From: Pseudomonadota bacterium
GTDB lineage: Bacteria; Pseudomonadota; Alphaproteobacteria; UBA1280; RI-95
Assembly: GCA_016125375.1 (NCBI GenBank)
Contig: WGLU01000005.1
Span: 1-64,000 of the forward strand
Direction: 5' to 3'
Length of the DNA stretch: 64,000 bases
Each line of letters starts with the position of its first letter. Position 1 is the first letter of the stretch. Both the position numbers and the translations under genes were made by a program. The notes beneath the pieces were generated by a model, which saw only the letters and a program-made list of their open reading frames with translations, made no database searches and had not been told where the DNA came from. This document shows positions 1-9,134 of this stretch, piece after piece.

Positions 1-655
1 CAAACGTCACCGCAATAATCGGCACCGGCGGCTTGGCACCGCACATGCCAACAACCTTGACCGTCGGCTCCTCCCACTTGAAACAGTCGTCCCAGTTCAT
101 CGTCTCCTTGAAATTCGCATCACTCTCGCTGCCCAGGCCATTATCCGCTGCGCAGCTGGTCCCGCCCTGAGCGTTCAGGTACTGGTTCGGGTTCACGTGT
201 TCGCCATTCAGGAGCGTTTCAAAGTGAAGGTGCGGACCCGTACTGGCACCGGCGTTGCCGCAGGCACCAATCTGCTGCCCTTGTGACACTGTTTGGCCAG
301 GGGTGACACTCCGCCCGCTCAGGTGCAGATAACGGGTTACCAGACCGTTAGCGTGTTGGATGCTAATCGTACTGCCGCTGGAACCAACGACTGTCCCGCT
401 CTGGAACGCGCGAATGGGCGAACCCAGACTACAGGCAATATCCTGTCCCGCATGAAGGTGCGAGTTACAATACCTGCCGGGGTTAACGCCTCGGGCGCAC
501 AGGCTTTGGATGGGACCGCGTGTCCCATAGCCGCTGCTCAGGCGGCCATCGGCCGGCATGCTGCCGCTACAATCGCCGGAGGTTGAACTTTCGGCCGCGT
601 AGGCATTGGCGGACAAGCCGAGGAGGAGTGCAAGGGCGAGGGACAGATGTTTCAT
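1..655 (-). CDS. Secreted M23 (LytM-type) metallopeptidase, 3' end outside window
   Basis: Minus-strand translation from ATG at 655: MKHLSLALALLLGLSANAYA signal peptide, then HLHAGQDI...GPHLHFE, the M23 zinc-site motifs. Confidence 0.85.
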   Translation of the reverse strand, partial: MKHLSLALALLLGLSANAYAAESSTSGDCSGSMPADGRLSSGYGTRGPIQSLCARGVNPGRYCNSHLHAGQDIACSLGSPIRAFQSGTVVGSSGSTISIQHANGLVTRYLHLSGRSVTPGQTVSQGQQIGACGNAGASTGPHLHFETLLNGEHVNPNQYLNAQGGTSCAADNGLGSESDANFKETMNWDDCFKWEEPTVKVVGMCGAKPPVPIIAVTF

Positions 656-668
656 GGGTCACCTTGGC

Positions 669-1217
669 CTATTGGGTTTCTGTGTACGTCCCGTCGGAGG
701 CGCGTACGTACACAATATTACTGAGATAGTTGGTTTTACCTGCAGACTCTTCGGTGCGGGTTTGGTCCATAATCAGGTTTGCTTTACCAGTGGGCGTGTC
801 CCGCACGAAGAATACCTGATTGGCCCTGCCCGAGTAGAGAACACGGAAGGTCTTGCCGTCCTGATCATGGAGCACATCGACCTGACAGCCCGCAATGCTG
901 CACGTCTTGGCGGTAGCAACCATGACGATGTACTCGTTGGTGCCGTCGCCGTCCATGTCTTCTGAGTAGGCGGTGATGTTGACGTATTCCTGACCGGCCG
1001 TGACGGGTTTGTAGAAGTCTTCCAACCGCTTTTGTGCCATGCCCATACTGAACTCGCCTAACAGGACAGGCTCGATAATGGGTTGTTCCACTTTCTGATT
1101 CAGGCCACTCAGGGCTTGAATGGGGTCAACGACAATACCGTATTCCGGCATTTCCAGCGCTGTTGCAGGGGTGGCCGCAACGAGCGCCAGTGCGAGGGCA
1201 CAAAGGCGGTTTTTCAT
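669..1217 (-). CDS. Secreted hypothetical protein
   Basis: 182 aa ORF with signal peptide MKNRLCALALALVAATPATA; 13 bp from the M23 gene on the same strand. Confidence 0.75.
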   Translation of the reverse strand: MKNRLCALALALVAATPATALEMPEYGIVVDPIQALSGLNQKVEQPIIEPVLLGEFSMGMAQKRLEDFYKPVTAGQEYVNITAYSEDMDGDGTNEYIVMVATAKTCSIAGCQVDVLHDQDGKTFRVLYSGRANQVFFVRDTPTGKANLIMDQTRTEESAGKTNYLSNIVYVRASDGTYTETQ

Positions 1218-1249
1218 CTGAAAACCCTTTAGTTTTAGGTTGTTATGCC

Positions 1250-2137
1250 TTAGAAGGTCTTGACCTTGCTGCAGTCTACCTTACGCTCGCGGAGTTTGGC
1301 ATTCAGCATCTCCAGCGACTGTTGCAGCTGTTTGACGGCAAAGGTCGAGTCGTTCTTGAACTGCTGGTCTTTGGCAGCGTTCAGCGCGGTTGCATGGTCA
1401 ATGACCTTAGTTCCCTGCGGTAGGGCACAGAAGCCGCCGCGAATGAAGTTCTCATCACCGCGCTCACGGCCGGAGCCTTTGTCAGATATGCGCAGGTTAC
1501 CGCCTAGAACAGCAAAGCAGGCACGGTAGGTCTGGCTGGTTTTTTGGCAGGCGGGGTAATACCCTTCAAGCTGGAAGCTGCTGAGCGGGCGCTCGCAGCT
1601 GGGCGACATAAAAGTGGTCGCTTCGGTTTCCGGGTCGTTTTTGCCAACACCGCGCTTACATACCTGAGTTTGGCCAGGGATAAAATCGACGGTCTTCGCC
1701 TGTGCATGACGGTTGTTGCCGTGTTCATTATCTCCGGCAGCCGTGTTCTGTTCAGCTGTCAGGTCAAAGGTGGCAACGCCGGTCTGGCAATTGATTTTGA
1801 ATGCGCGGGGGCCTTGTTCATCACACTCGTGCAGGTATTTTGTAGGTTGGACAACGGTGTGATCGTACGTATAGCCCGATCCTGTCAACGGACAGGAGTC
1901 ATAGCCGGCAGCTTGTTGTGGAAAACCTTCAGGCAGGTAGGAAAATCCTTCGTGCGCAATGGTGGTCAGCGCAGGGTTTGTTTTGGCAGCGTTCTGCACA
2001 ACCTGTGCATTGGCGAGCCCGTTCTGGATGTGTTTTTGTGTCAGACACAGTTGCGTGTCGGTTTCGTCGGCGTGTGCGGTGCTCATACAGGTCGTTACAG
2101 CAGCGGCACACAAGAAAGTTGCGATATAGCGGTTCAT
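1250..2137 (-). CDS. Secreted cysteine-rich hypothetical protein
   Basis: ORF with signal peptide (MNRYIATFLCAAAVTTCMSTAHA) and many Cys in the mature part; co-directional with the two genes above. Confidence 0.75.
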   Translation of the reverse strand: MNRYIATFLCAAAVTTCMSTAHADETDTQLCLTQKHIQNGLANAQVVQNAAKTNPALTTIAHEGFSYLPEGFPQQAAGYDSCPLTGSGYTYDHTVVQPTKYLHECDEQGPRAFKINCQTGVATFDLTAEQNTAAGDNEHGNNRHAQAKTVDFIPGQTQVCKRGVGKNDPETEATTFMSPSCERPLSSFQLEGYYPACQKTSQTYRACFAVLGGNLRISDKGSGRERGDENFIRGGFCALPQGTKVIDHATALNAAKDQQFKNDSTFAVKQLQQSLEMLNAKLRERKVDCSKVKTF

Positions 2138-2301
2138 CAAAACGTTCCCCTAAATAACGTGCATTGATGTGTACAGTTCAAACGGCATTGTTACGCAAAG
2201 TAACATAGAGAGTCATATGGTGCGTTCTTGGAACACGGTCAAGCCATTATGTGGTTTTTCTGCGCTGATGGTAAAGGTATCTTTTTGAAAAACAACAAAA
2301 A

Positions 2302-2327
2302 AAGACCGCTCCCGAAGGAGCGGTCTT
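2302..2327. terminator. Intrinsic terminator hairpin
   Basis: aagaccgctcc-cgaa-ggagcggtctt with A/T tract. Confidence 0.85.
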
Positions 2328-2336
2328 GACGATTCA

Positions 2337-3629
2337 TCAGCTTGCACGGGGCTTGCTGGGGGTTGTGCGCTTGCCGTAGATACGGTTCCAGCGCTCCATG
2401 CGGTAGCGCCAGACTTCCGGCTTGAAGCGCTGGTCCCAGGCTTCCACCACGGTGATGATGATCTGGTTCAGCAGCGAGATGATCGGCAGAACCAGCAACA
2501 TCCCGACGAAACCGCCCATCACCTCGCCTGCGAACAGGCCAAGATAGACCCACGCATCGCTCAGGTGCAGCTTGCGGCCGATGATGTGCGGCGCAAGGAA
2601 CTTACCTTCGATGGCGAAGCCGCCGCCGAAGATGAGCAGGGTGGTGATGTAGGGTTCCCAACCCTGGCTGAGTTGCAGTTCGAAGGCCGTGACCACCAGC
2701 GAGACCAGACCGCCGAGCGTCATCCCCGCGAGCGGGAAGATGCACAGCAGGCCGGCGACGAAGCCGATGAGGAAGCCCAGCGGCAGGCCGGCGATGGTCA
2801 GCGCGAAGGCGTAGTACAGCGCCATGATGAAGCAGACCGTGAACTGTCCCTGGAACAGCTCCACGTACGACTTGCTGATGCGTTTCAGCAGCTTGGTGAC
2901 GTACTTGTCGGCCACATCGGGGGTGAAGCGGTGGAACGTCCGCAGGATGCCTGCGTTAAAGTCTTCCCACTTCAGGAGCATGTAATACGCCACGAAGGCG
3001 ATGATGAACATCTCCATCACCAGATGGGCGACGGTCATTGCCAGCGCGGTCGCGATGTTGGCCAGCGTCGTCAGCAGGTTGATGCCGTCGCCGGCATACT
3101 CCTTCAGGAACGACAGCTGCGAGAGCATCTTGACGATATCCGCATTGAGCGTCACGTCGATGCCGCCGTACTCCTTCAGCAGCGGATGGAGGTCCGTGTT
3201 GAAGTAAGCCACGAACTGCGGCCAGTACATCTCCAGCTTGGGCTGCAGGCCCAACAGGTCGCTGACCGTCTGGGTCAGGCCGTAGGAAATGACCGTCAGC
3301 AGGAATGCCAGCGTGCCGAAGACCATGATGGCTCCGAACAGACCGCGTGACATGCGGAACGGCAGGTCGTGCCGCTTGCGGATGAGGGGGCGCCACGCAA
3401 AGCGCAGTTTGCCCTCGTCGGTGTACCGGTACCACGGAATCAGCGGCGGCCGCCAGGGACCGATGAACGGGTTTTCCATCCACCGCACGGGGCGGTAGCA
3501 GAGGAATGCCACGAACATGCTGATCACCGGCAGCACGATGAGCTGCGGGTACCACAGGATGAGCGGGAACGCGATGAGTGCCATCAAGGCATACGACACC
3601 ACGTACCACATCATGGGAGGCTTGGACAT
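2337..3629 (-). CDS. AI-2E family (PerM-like) transporter
   Basis: 431 aa from ATG at 3629 with SD aaggag; multi-TM, C-terminal GFVAGLLCIFPLAG...GGGFAIEGKFLAPHIIGRKLHLSDAWVYLGLFAGEVMGGFVGMLLVLPI typical of the family. Confidence 0.85.
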   Translation of the reverse strand: MSKPPMMWYVVSYALMALIAFPLILWYPQLIVLPVISMFVAFLCYRPVRWMENPFIGPWRPPLIPWYRYTDEGKLRFAWRPLIRKRHDLPFRMSRGLFGAIMVFGTLAFLLTVISYGLTQTVSDLLGLQPKLEMYWPQFVAYFNTDLHPLLKEYGGIDVTLNADIVKMLSQLSFLKEYAGDGINLLTTLANIATALAMTVAHLVMEMFIIAFVAYYMLLKWEDFNAGILRTFHRFTPDVADKYVTKLLKRISKSYVELFQGQFTVCFIMALYYAFALTIAGLPLGFLIGFVAGLLCIFPLAGMTLGGLVSLVVTAFELQLSQGWEPYITTLLIFGGGFAIEGKFLAPHIIGRKLHLSDAWVYLGLFAGEVMGGFVGMLLVLPIISLLNQIIITVVEAWDQRFKPEVWRYRMERWNRIYGKRTTPSKPRAS

Positions 3630-3763
3630 AGGCCCACTCCTTGTGTGTTGGAGGAGAGATGAAGAAAAAGCACGAAAAAGATGAGGCATAATAAGCCGTG
3701 GGGCACATATGGGGGAGTTGGGGAGCAAGTTAAAGCGCTATTTTGCAAAAAAATGTATACAGC

Positions 3764-3792
3764 TTGCGTTGGCTGTTGAATCCGCTTATACA
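3764..3792 (+). promoter_or_regulatory. Sigma70-like promoter for the 3875 gene
   Basis: TTGCGT-17 nt-TATACA followed by a CT-rich leader. Confidence 0.55.
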
Positions 3793-3874
3793 GGGGGCAG
3801 ATCAGTATCTGGTTTTCTTCTTCCTTTTCCCGTCTTCACTCTTTAAGTCGTTCCTAAAAAAGGGATGCATTGTC

Positions 3875-4552
3875 ATGAACAATCATCTGAAGAACAGCTT
3901 CGGCATCGGCACATTGCTGCTGATGCATCTGGCTGCCGGTTGCACCGCTTTTGCCGTGGGCGGTACGCCTGTCGTTGCGCTGCCGCTGATGGCGGTCGCC
4001 TTCATGATGGTCCGCTATTCGGTCCTCAGCGACACGATAACCGTCGGCACCAACGGTCTGGCCGCCTTTATGGGGGCTGCGCTGTCATTGGTCCTGTCCT
4101 ACGAGGAAGGTGTATCGTCCGCCCTGCATGCCGTTTCCGGCATCGTCGGCGGTATCATGGGCATTATTGCCGTGGTGCTGTACGTCGTCATCATGGGCGG
4201 CGTCATTTTCCAGAGCAAGTCGCTCTATCAGGATGGCTCGTTGGCGCGTGAGCTCCAGATGCTGGCCGACCTGTGGGTGAAAGCTGTGCCCGCTCTGCGC
4301 TGGGCGAGCGACCGCATCGCCACGGCCTACGAGCGTCAGCTGCCCACCAAGGGTACCGCCGCCAAGAACGAAGTGGCTGAGCTGCGTGCCGCGCTGGAAG
4401 CCGCCAATGCCCGCATCGACGCGCTCGAGAAGGCACGCCGTGAGGATGCCATGCAAGCCCTGTCCGATATGGGGCAGGAGATGGACCTCAGTGGCCGTAT
4501 CAGCGACATCGAATCCGTGCTGACCAAGCCCCAGCAGGACAAGCTCGCCTAG
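3875..4552 (+). CDS. Membrane protein with C-terminal coiled coil; ends at UAG with in-frame continuation to 4594
   Basis: From ATG at 3875: hydrophobic N-terminal half, then ELRAALEAANARIDALEKARRED coiled coil; TAG at 4550-4552, then AREAREKNPMVKD-TGA. Confidence 0.7.
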   Translation: MNNHLKNSFGIGTLLLMHLAAGCTAFAVGGTPVVALPLMAVAFMMVRYSVLSDTITVGTNGLAAFMGAALSLVLSYEEGVSSALHAVSGIVGGIMGIIAVVLYVVIMGGVIFQSKSLYQDGSLARELQMLADLWVKAVPALRWASDRIATAYERQLPTKGTAAKNEVAELRAALEAANARIDALEKARREDAMQALSDMGQEMDLSGRISDIESVLTKPQQDKLA

Positions 4553-4608
4553 GCCCGTGAGGCCCGCGAGAAGAATCCGATGGTCAAGGACTGACCTCAC
4601 ATGCGACA

Positions 4609-4631
4609 AGCCCCCGCGACCGCGGGGGCTT
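4609..4631. terminator. Intrinsic terminator
   Basis: agcccccgcg-accg-cgggggct followed by ttttctttg. Confidence 0.85.
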
Positions 4632-4649
4632 TTTCTTTGAAATTAAAAG

Positions 4650-4678
4650 TTGAAACCGCCGTCTTGCGGCCCCATAAC
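4650..4678 (+). promoter_or_regulatory. Sigma70-like promoter for K+ channel gene
   Basis: TTGAAA-17 nt-CATAAC followed by CT-rich leader 4687-4740. Confidence 0.55.
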
Positions 4679-4758
4679 ACGCGGGTGTTTTTATCTCTTT
4701 TTTCTCGTTTCTTAGCTCTTTTTCTTCTTCCTGCGTCCCTCAACACGGAGCAAGTCCA

Positions 4759-6693
4759 ATGCTGTTTCAGCGTCTTGTTCACTGGCACCGCAGCCGCGTT
4801 CGGCGGCTCACGGTCCGTGGTCTGTACAAGGACTTCATCATCACCTTCCTGTGGTTCCTCGCCGTCGCGGGGCTTCACACCATCGCCATCCGCGAGCTCG
4901 AGGGCAAGTCGTTCTTCGACGCGCTGTGGCTGACCTTCACCACCTTCACCACCGTCGGCTACGGCGACCACTATGCTGCCACGCTGTTGGGCCGTCTGGC
5001 CACCATCGTGCTGGGCTATCTGGTCGGCATCGGCCTCATGGCCAAGCTGCTGGGCGACTTTGTTGCCCTCCGAGCGGAAATCCGTGTCGCGTTCATCCGC
5101 GGCGTCCGGCACCGCAAATGGGAGGAGCATCTGGTCATCCTCGGCACGGTCAAGACCGATGACGTGGCCTACCTCAAGCGCCTGCTCGACGAAATCTGCC
5201 AGGAGCAGGAGTTCGCCGACAACCCGCGGGTGCTGGTGAGCAACGCCTATCCCGACGGTCTGGACGACAGCCTGCGTTCGCGCGGACTGGAACTGGTCAA
5301 CAAGGATCCGACCACGCTGGACGGTCTGAGCATCGCCCGTGTGGACGAAGCTCGCGCCGTTCTGGTGCTGGCGCCGGATGCCTTCGAGCCGGCTTCCGAC
5401 GGTCAGGTGGACCTCATCCTCAAGAAGCTCAGCAACTTCCGCCTCAAGGGGCGTGTGGTTGTGGAGAGCGTCGCCGAGGAGAACCGTGACGTCATGCGGC
5501 GTCAGGGTGAGCGCATCAACCAGCCGGTGAGCATTGTCCGCCCCATGCGGGTGGTGCCCGAGGTGACGGCAGCCGCCATCATCACGCCGGGTATCGAAGT
5601 GCTCATCGACGAGGTCGCCGACCAGAAGGGCGAACACGTGGTGCGTGCCAACGTGGCCTGCGCCATGAACTGGGGTACGATTCGTGACCGTCTGCATACG
5701 GCGGGCATCGGTACGCCCATCGCCTACGTGGATGCCGAGCGCGACTTCCAGGGTTCGGAATGGATCGAACGTGCGGTGCTCAGCGATGCGGCGATCAACG
5801 CCAAGGCGCTGTTCATCCTCATGTACGACGGCGTGCATGCGTCGGACGCCGAAATCGCCAAGGTGCTGGGGATTCCCCTGCAGCCGACGGCGGTGACGGT
5901 ATCCAGCGCGGATGCGCCGGTGGTCATCATCGGCCGCCCGGCCTTCAATGGTGACGGCTTCCTGACCAATCTGGTGACCGAGCTCAACGCCCACCCGTCC
6001 TTCGCCCAGCGCACCAAAGTGCTGGTGTCGGACAGCTATCCCGACGGCCTGCCCAAGGCGATGACGGATGCCGGCATCCTGCTGGTGGCGGGTAACCCCA
6101 CCAAGCGTGAGGTGCTGACCCAGGCGGGCGTGCAGACGGCGCACACGGTGTTCATCACCGCGCGTAACGCCTTCGAGAAGAGCTCCGATGGTCGGACGGT
6201 CCTCATCATGGACATTCTGGCCGATCTGGGCACCACGGCTCACCTGCTGGTCGAAGCGGTGGACGACGACAACCGCGAAATCCTCCGGGGTCAGGGCGAA
6301 GCCCTGAGATCGGTGGGTATGCGGGGACTCGGCATCATCCGCCCGGCCCGTAACCAGAGCGAAATCGCAGCCGCGAGCATCATCAGCCCCGGCTTCGAGG
6401 TCATCTACGAGGATCTGGTCACCCGTAAGGGCTGCGCCATCGTCCGCGTGGATGCGCCTGTCCGTGGCAAGACGCCCGGCGAGGTGCGTGATCTGGTCGA
6501 AAGCAGCGTGGGTGCCACGCCGATTGCCTACGTGGACGTCAACAAGGCGTTCTTCGGCGGCGAGTACGTGGTCCAGCACATGGATGTTCACCCCGAAGTG
6601 AACGCCAAGGCGCTGTTCCTGATGTTCCCGCCGCACACGGCGGGTATCGGTGCCAAGGTCGCCCGCCTCAAGCGGGAACTGGCAAGCGCCTGA
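4759..6693 (+). CDS. Two-TM potassium channel with tandem RCK/TrkA-like regulatory domains
   Basis: 644 aa; selectivity filter TTFTTVGYGD between two hydrophobic segments; two internally homologous C-terminal halves. Confidence 0.85.
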   Translation: MLFQRLVHWHRSRVRRLTVRGLYKDFIITFLWFLAVAGLHTIAIRELEGKSFFDALWLTFTTFTTVGYGDHYAATLLGRLATIVLGYLVGIGLMAKLLGDFVALRAEIRVAFIRGVRHRKWEEHLVILGTVKTDDVAYLKRLLDEICQEQEFADNPRVLVSNAYPDGLDDSLRSRGLELVNKDPTTLDGLSIARVDEARAVLVLAPDAFEPASDGQVDLILKKLSNFRLKGRVVVESVAEENRDVMRRQGERINQPVSIVRPMRVVPEVTAAAIITPGIEVLIDEVADQKGEHVVRANVACAMNWGTIRDRLHTAGIGTPIAYVDAERDFQGSEWIERAVLSDAAINAKALFILMYDGVHASDAEIAKVLGIPLQPTAVTVSSADAPVVIIGRPAFNGDGFLTNLVTELNAHPSFAQRTKVLVSDSYPDGLPKAMTDAGILLVAGNPTKREVLTQAGVQTAHTVFITARNAFEKSSDGRTVLIMDILADLGTTAHLLVEAVDDDNREILRGQGEALRSVGMRGLGIIRPARNQSEIAAASIISPGFEVIYEDLVTRKGCAIVRVDAPVRGKTPGEVRDLVESSVGATPIAYVDVNKAFFGGEYVVQHMDVHPEVNAKALFLMFPPHTAGIGAKVARLKRELASA

Positions 6694-6706
6694 CAAACGA
6701 ACGAGA

Positions 6707-6730
6707 GCCGCCCCTTCACAGGGGCGGCTT
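6707..6730. terminator. Intrinsic terminator
   Basis: gccgcccc-ttcaca-ggggcggc followed by ttttttt. Confidence 0.85.
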
Positions 6731-6733
6731 TTT

Positions 6734-7420
6734 TTATGTTCGCTGGCCTGTCAGCATGTCGCGCTTGTGGCCGAAGCCACGCACTTTATGCACGTCAAAT
6801 CCTGCATTTTGCAAACCGCGTCGTACAACCCCTGCCGCTGTAAAGGTTGCAAACGTACCGCCGCACGGGGTGAGTCTGGCCATGTTTGTGAAGAGGTCAT
6901 TTGTCCACATATCCGGATTTTTGGCGGGGGCGAAGCCATCCAGAAACCAAGCGTCCACAGGTGATGTCCATGACGGCAGGGCGCTGGCAGTATCTGTAAA
7001 ATCAACACGCAGCGTCACATTATTGTGAACCATAGGCATACCGGCCAGCAATGCGGGATAGGCTTCCAGCAGCGGACGGGTCCATGTGCCAAGTTCCGGC
7101 CAGAGTGCTAGGGCTTTGGCCATATCCTCCGGCGTCAGCGGGAACTTTTCCACGCTTATAAAGTTGAGGCGCTGTTCGGGGCTGGCGGTTTGTTGCCACA
7201 ACTGCCATGCGGCAAGGAAATTCAACCCAGTACCAAATCCGGTCTCGGCAATAGTAAACGCAGGTGCGTTCTGCCAGCGTGCGGGTAAGCTGTTGCCTGT
7301 TAAAAAGACATGACGTGTTTCATCCAGCCCGCTTGCGCGTGAAAAATACACATCGCCGTGGCTTTTGCTCAGAGGTTGGCCGTCGTCTGTCCAATCCAGT
7401 TTGGCGTATGTGTGCGTCAT
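6734..7420 (-). CDS. MnmD-type (MnmC N-domain) tRNA 5-methylaminomethyl-2-thiouridine methyltransferase
   Basis: YAKLDWTDDGQPLSKSHGDVYFSRASGLDETRHVFLTGN...ETGFGTGLNFL...DAWFLDGFAPAKNPDMW motifs. Confidence 0.85.
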   Translation of the reverse strand: MTHTYAKLDWTDDGQPLSKSHGDVYFSRASGLDETRHVFLTGNSLPARWQNAPAFTIAETGFGTGLNFLAAWQLWQQTASPEQRLNFISVEKFPLTPEDMAKALALWPELGTWTRPLLEAYPALLAGMPMVHNNVTLRVDFTDTASALPSWTSPVDAWFLDGFAPAKNPDMWTNDLFTNMARLTPCGGTFATFTAAGVVRRGLQNAGFDVHKVRGFGHKRDMLTGQRT

Positions 7421-7488
7421 AATGCTTTGCTGTACTCATGCCTTTAGGTATCTTAGCTCCCGCAAGCTTTAAGGAAAGGACAGCACAC

Positions 7489-8244
7489 ATGCAACAGCTT
7501 TGTGTATTGGTAACAGGTGCAACAGCCGGTTTTGGCGCAGCAATCGCCCGCCGCTTTGTAGCTGAAGGTCACAAGGTTATTGCGGCGGGGCGCCGTAAGG
7601 ACCGTCTGGAAGCGCTGGCTGCCGAGTTAGGGCACAGCCTGCTGCCGCTGCAAATGGATGTGACCGACCGTACAGCGGTTGATACCGCTCTGCACACGCT
7701 GCCCGCAGGTTTTGCCAAGATTGACGTTCTGGTCAATAACGCCGGTCTGGCTTTGGGGCTGGCGCCGGCGCATCAGGCCGATATGGACGAATGGGATACC
7801 ATGATTGCCACCAACATCTCCGGCCTTGTCTACCTGACCCGTCAACTCCTGCCGCGTATGGTTGACAGTGGTAAGGGGCATGTCATCAATATCGGCTCCA
7901 TTTCCGGTAACTATCCGTACCCGGGCGGCAATGTGTACGGGGCTACAAAAGCTTTTGTGCGCCAGTTCTCGCTGAATCTGCGGGCGGACCTGAACAGTAC
8001 CGGTGTGCGCGTGACCAATATTGAGCCAGGCATGGCAGAAACAGAATTCTCCATCGTGCGCTTTGGTGGTGACAAGGATAAGGCCGGTACCGTTTATAAA
8101 GGGGCAGAACCTCTGACGGGGGATGATATTGCCGAAGCCGTTTACTGGTGCGCAACGTTGCCCCCGCACGTGAACGTTAACACACTGGAAGTGATGCCAA
8201 CCCGTCAGGCATTTGGGCCATTTGCCGTACATAGAAAGGTCTAG
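7489..8244 (+). CDS. SDR family oxidoreductase (YdfG-like)
   Basis: VTGATAGFGAAIARRF; NNAGLALG; YGATKAFVRQFS; IEPGMAETEFS. Confidence 0.9.
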   Translation: MQQLCVLVTGATAGFGAAIARRFVAEGHKVIAAGRRKDRLEALAAELGHSLLPLQMDVTDRTAVDTALHTLPAGFAKIDVLVNNAGLALGLAPAHQADMDEWDTMIATNISGLVYLTRQLLPRMVDSGKGHVINIGSISGNYPYPGGNVYGATKAFVRQFSLNLRADLNSTGVRVTNIEPGMAETEFSIVRFGGDKDKAGTVYKGAEPLTGDDIAEAVYWCATLPPHVNVNTLEVMPTRQAFGPFAVHRKV

Positions 8245-8247
8245 GAT

Positions 8248-8625
8248 ATGATTGGTTTTACCTCTGTTATTGGTTTGTTCTTTACCGCGCAGGTGCTTAT
8301 TTTCTCCGGCGTGCTTTTTATCGCGGGCAAGTTCCTGCCCACTGCTTTGGCAGATGTTTATGTAGGCGTGCCTACTTTTGGGCGTCTTCTGATAATGATT
8401 ATTCTGTGTAGTGCGCCTGCCAACTTGCTCATTGCAAAGGCTTTCCAAGTGGCACCGGCATCTCTTGCCAGTGCGGTTAACATGGCCAGCGTTGTTTTGT
8501 TCAGCGTGGGTGCTGCGTTGTTGGTGGATGGTGTGCGCCTGAACTGGCAGATTGTCGCTGCCACAGCGCTGGCGCTGGTCGGTTCCGTATGGGTTGTGTA
8601 TGCCATGAAAAGCACAGGTGCTTGA
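8248..8625 (+). CDS. Small EamA/DMT-like membrane protein
   Basis: 125 aa, four hydrophobic segments; starts 3 bp after SDR stop. Confidence 0.6.
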   Translation: MIGFTSVIGLFFTAQVLIFSGVLFIAGKFLPTALADVYVGVPTFGRLLIMIILCSAPANLLIAKAFQVAPASLASAVNMASVVLFSVGAALLVDGVRLNWQIVAATALALVGSVWVVYAMKSTGA

Positions 8626-8686
8626 CATCTGAGCCCTAGGCCCCATATTGACCCAAAGTTTTGTGTAAATGTAAGGAAGATGCGGT

Positions 8687-9130
8687 ATGAAACAGGTTCT
8701 GGTAATGGTGGCTTTGGCGGCGGCGTTTGCTGCCCCGGCACAGGCCCAGACTGCACGCTTTTATGGTGATCGGGGTTATTTGAGCAATACGGGATATACG
8801 CGTTATCCGGCTTACCGCCTGACGGCTGATCGCTATGTAAAGGTCCCGCTCAATCGTACCGGCAGCATCAAGGAATACCGTGTCCGCCCGACCAACTACC
8901 AGTGTGTTCATAACTATGGCCGCCGCTATTCGCCCAATCTGTCCCGTCTGGCCTTCCGCGCGGAGGAGATTGACAGTGAATTGGGATTCCAGGGTTTTGA
9001 GAACGTATCCCTGCGCAGTCAGCGCTTTGTAGCCGACAACCGGGATACTATGGTTTGCCGTAGCGGCTACCGCCTGACCACACCCGTGAACGGACGCCGT
9101 GCCCGCGGGTATTTCTACGGCCGCCAGTAG
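8687..9130 (+). CDS. Secreted Tyr/Arg-rich hypothetical protein
   Basis: Signal peptide MKQVLVMVALAAAFAAPAQAQ; SD aaggaag. Confidence 0.7.
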   Translation: MKQVLVMVALAAAFAAPAQAQTARFYGDRGYLSNTGYTRYPAYRLTADRYVKVPLNRTGSIKEYRVRPTNYQCVHNYGRRYSPNLSRLAFRAEEIDSELGFQGFENVSLRSQRFVADNRDTMVCRSGYRLTTPVNGRRARGYFYGRQ

Positions 9131-9134
9131 CGGC

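Noticed and set aside
2565-3350. 261 aa plus-strand ORF opposite the AI-2E transporter
   Set aside because: Antisense shadow with Gln/Glu/His-rich sequence and no recognisable motif.
4597-6696. 699 aa minus-strand ORF spanning the whole K+ channel gene
   Set aside because: Shadow ORF caused by strong G/C third-position bias of the sense gene; composition (His/Arg/Asp-rich, no domain) is typical of antisense artefacts.
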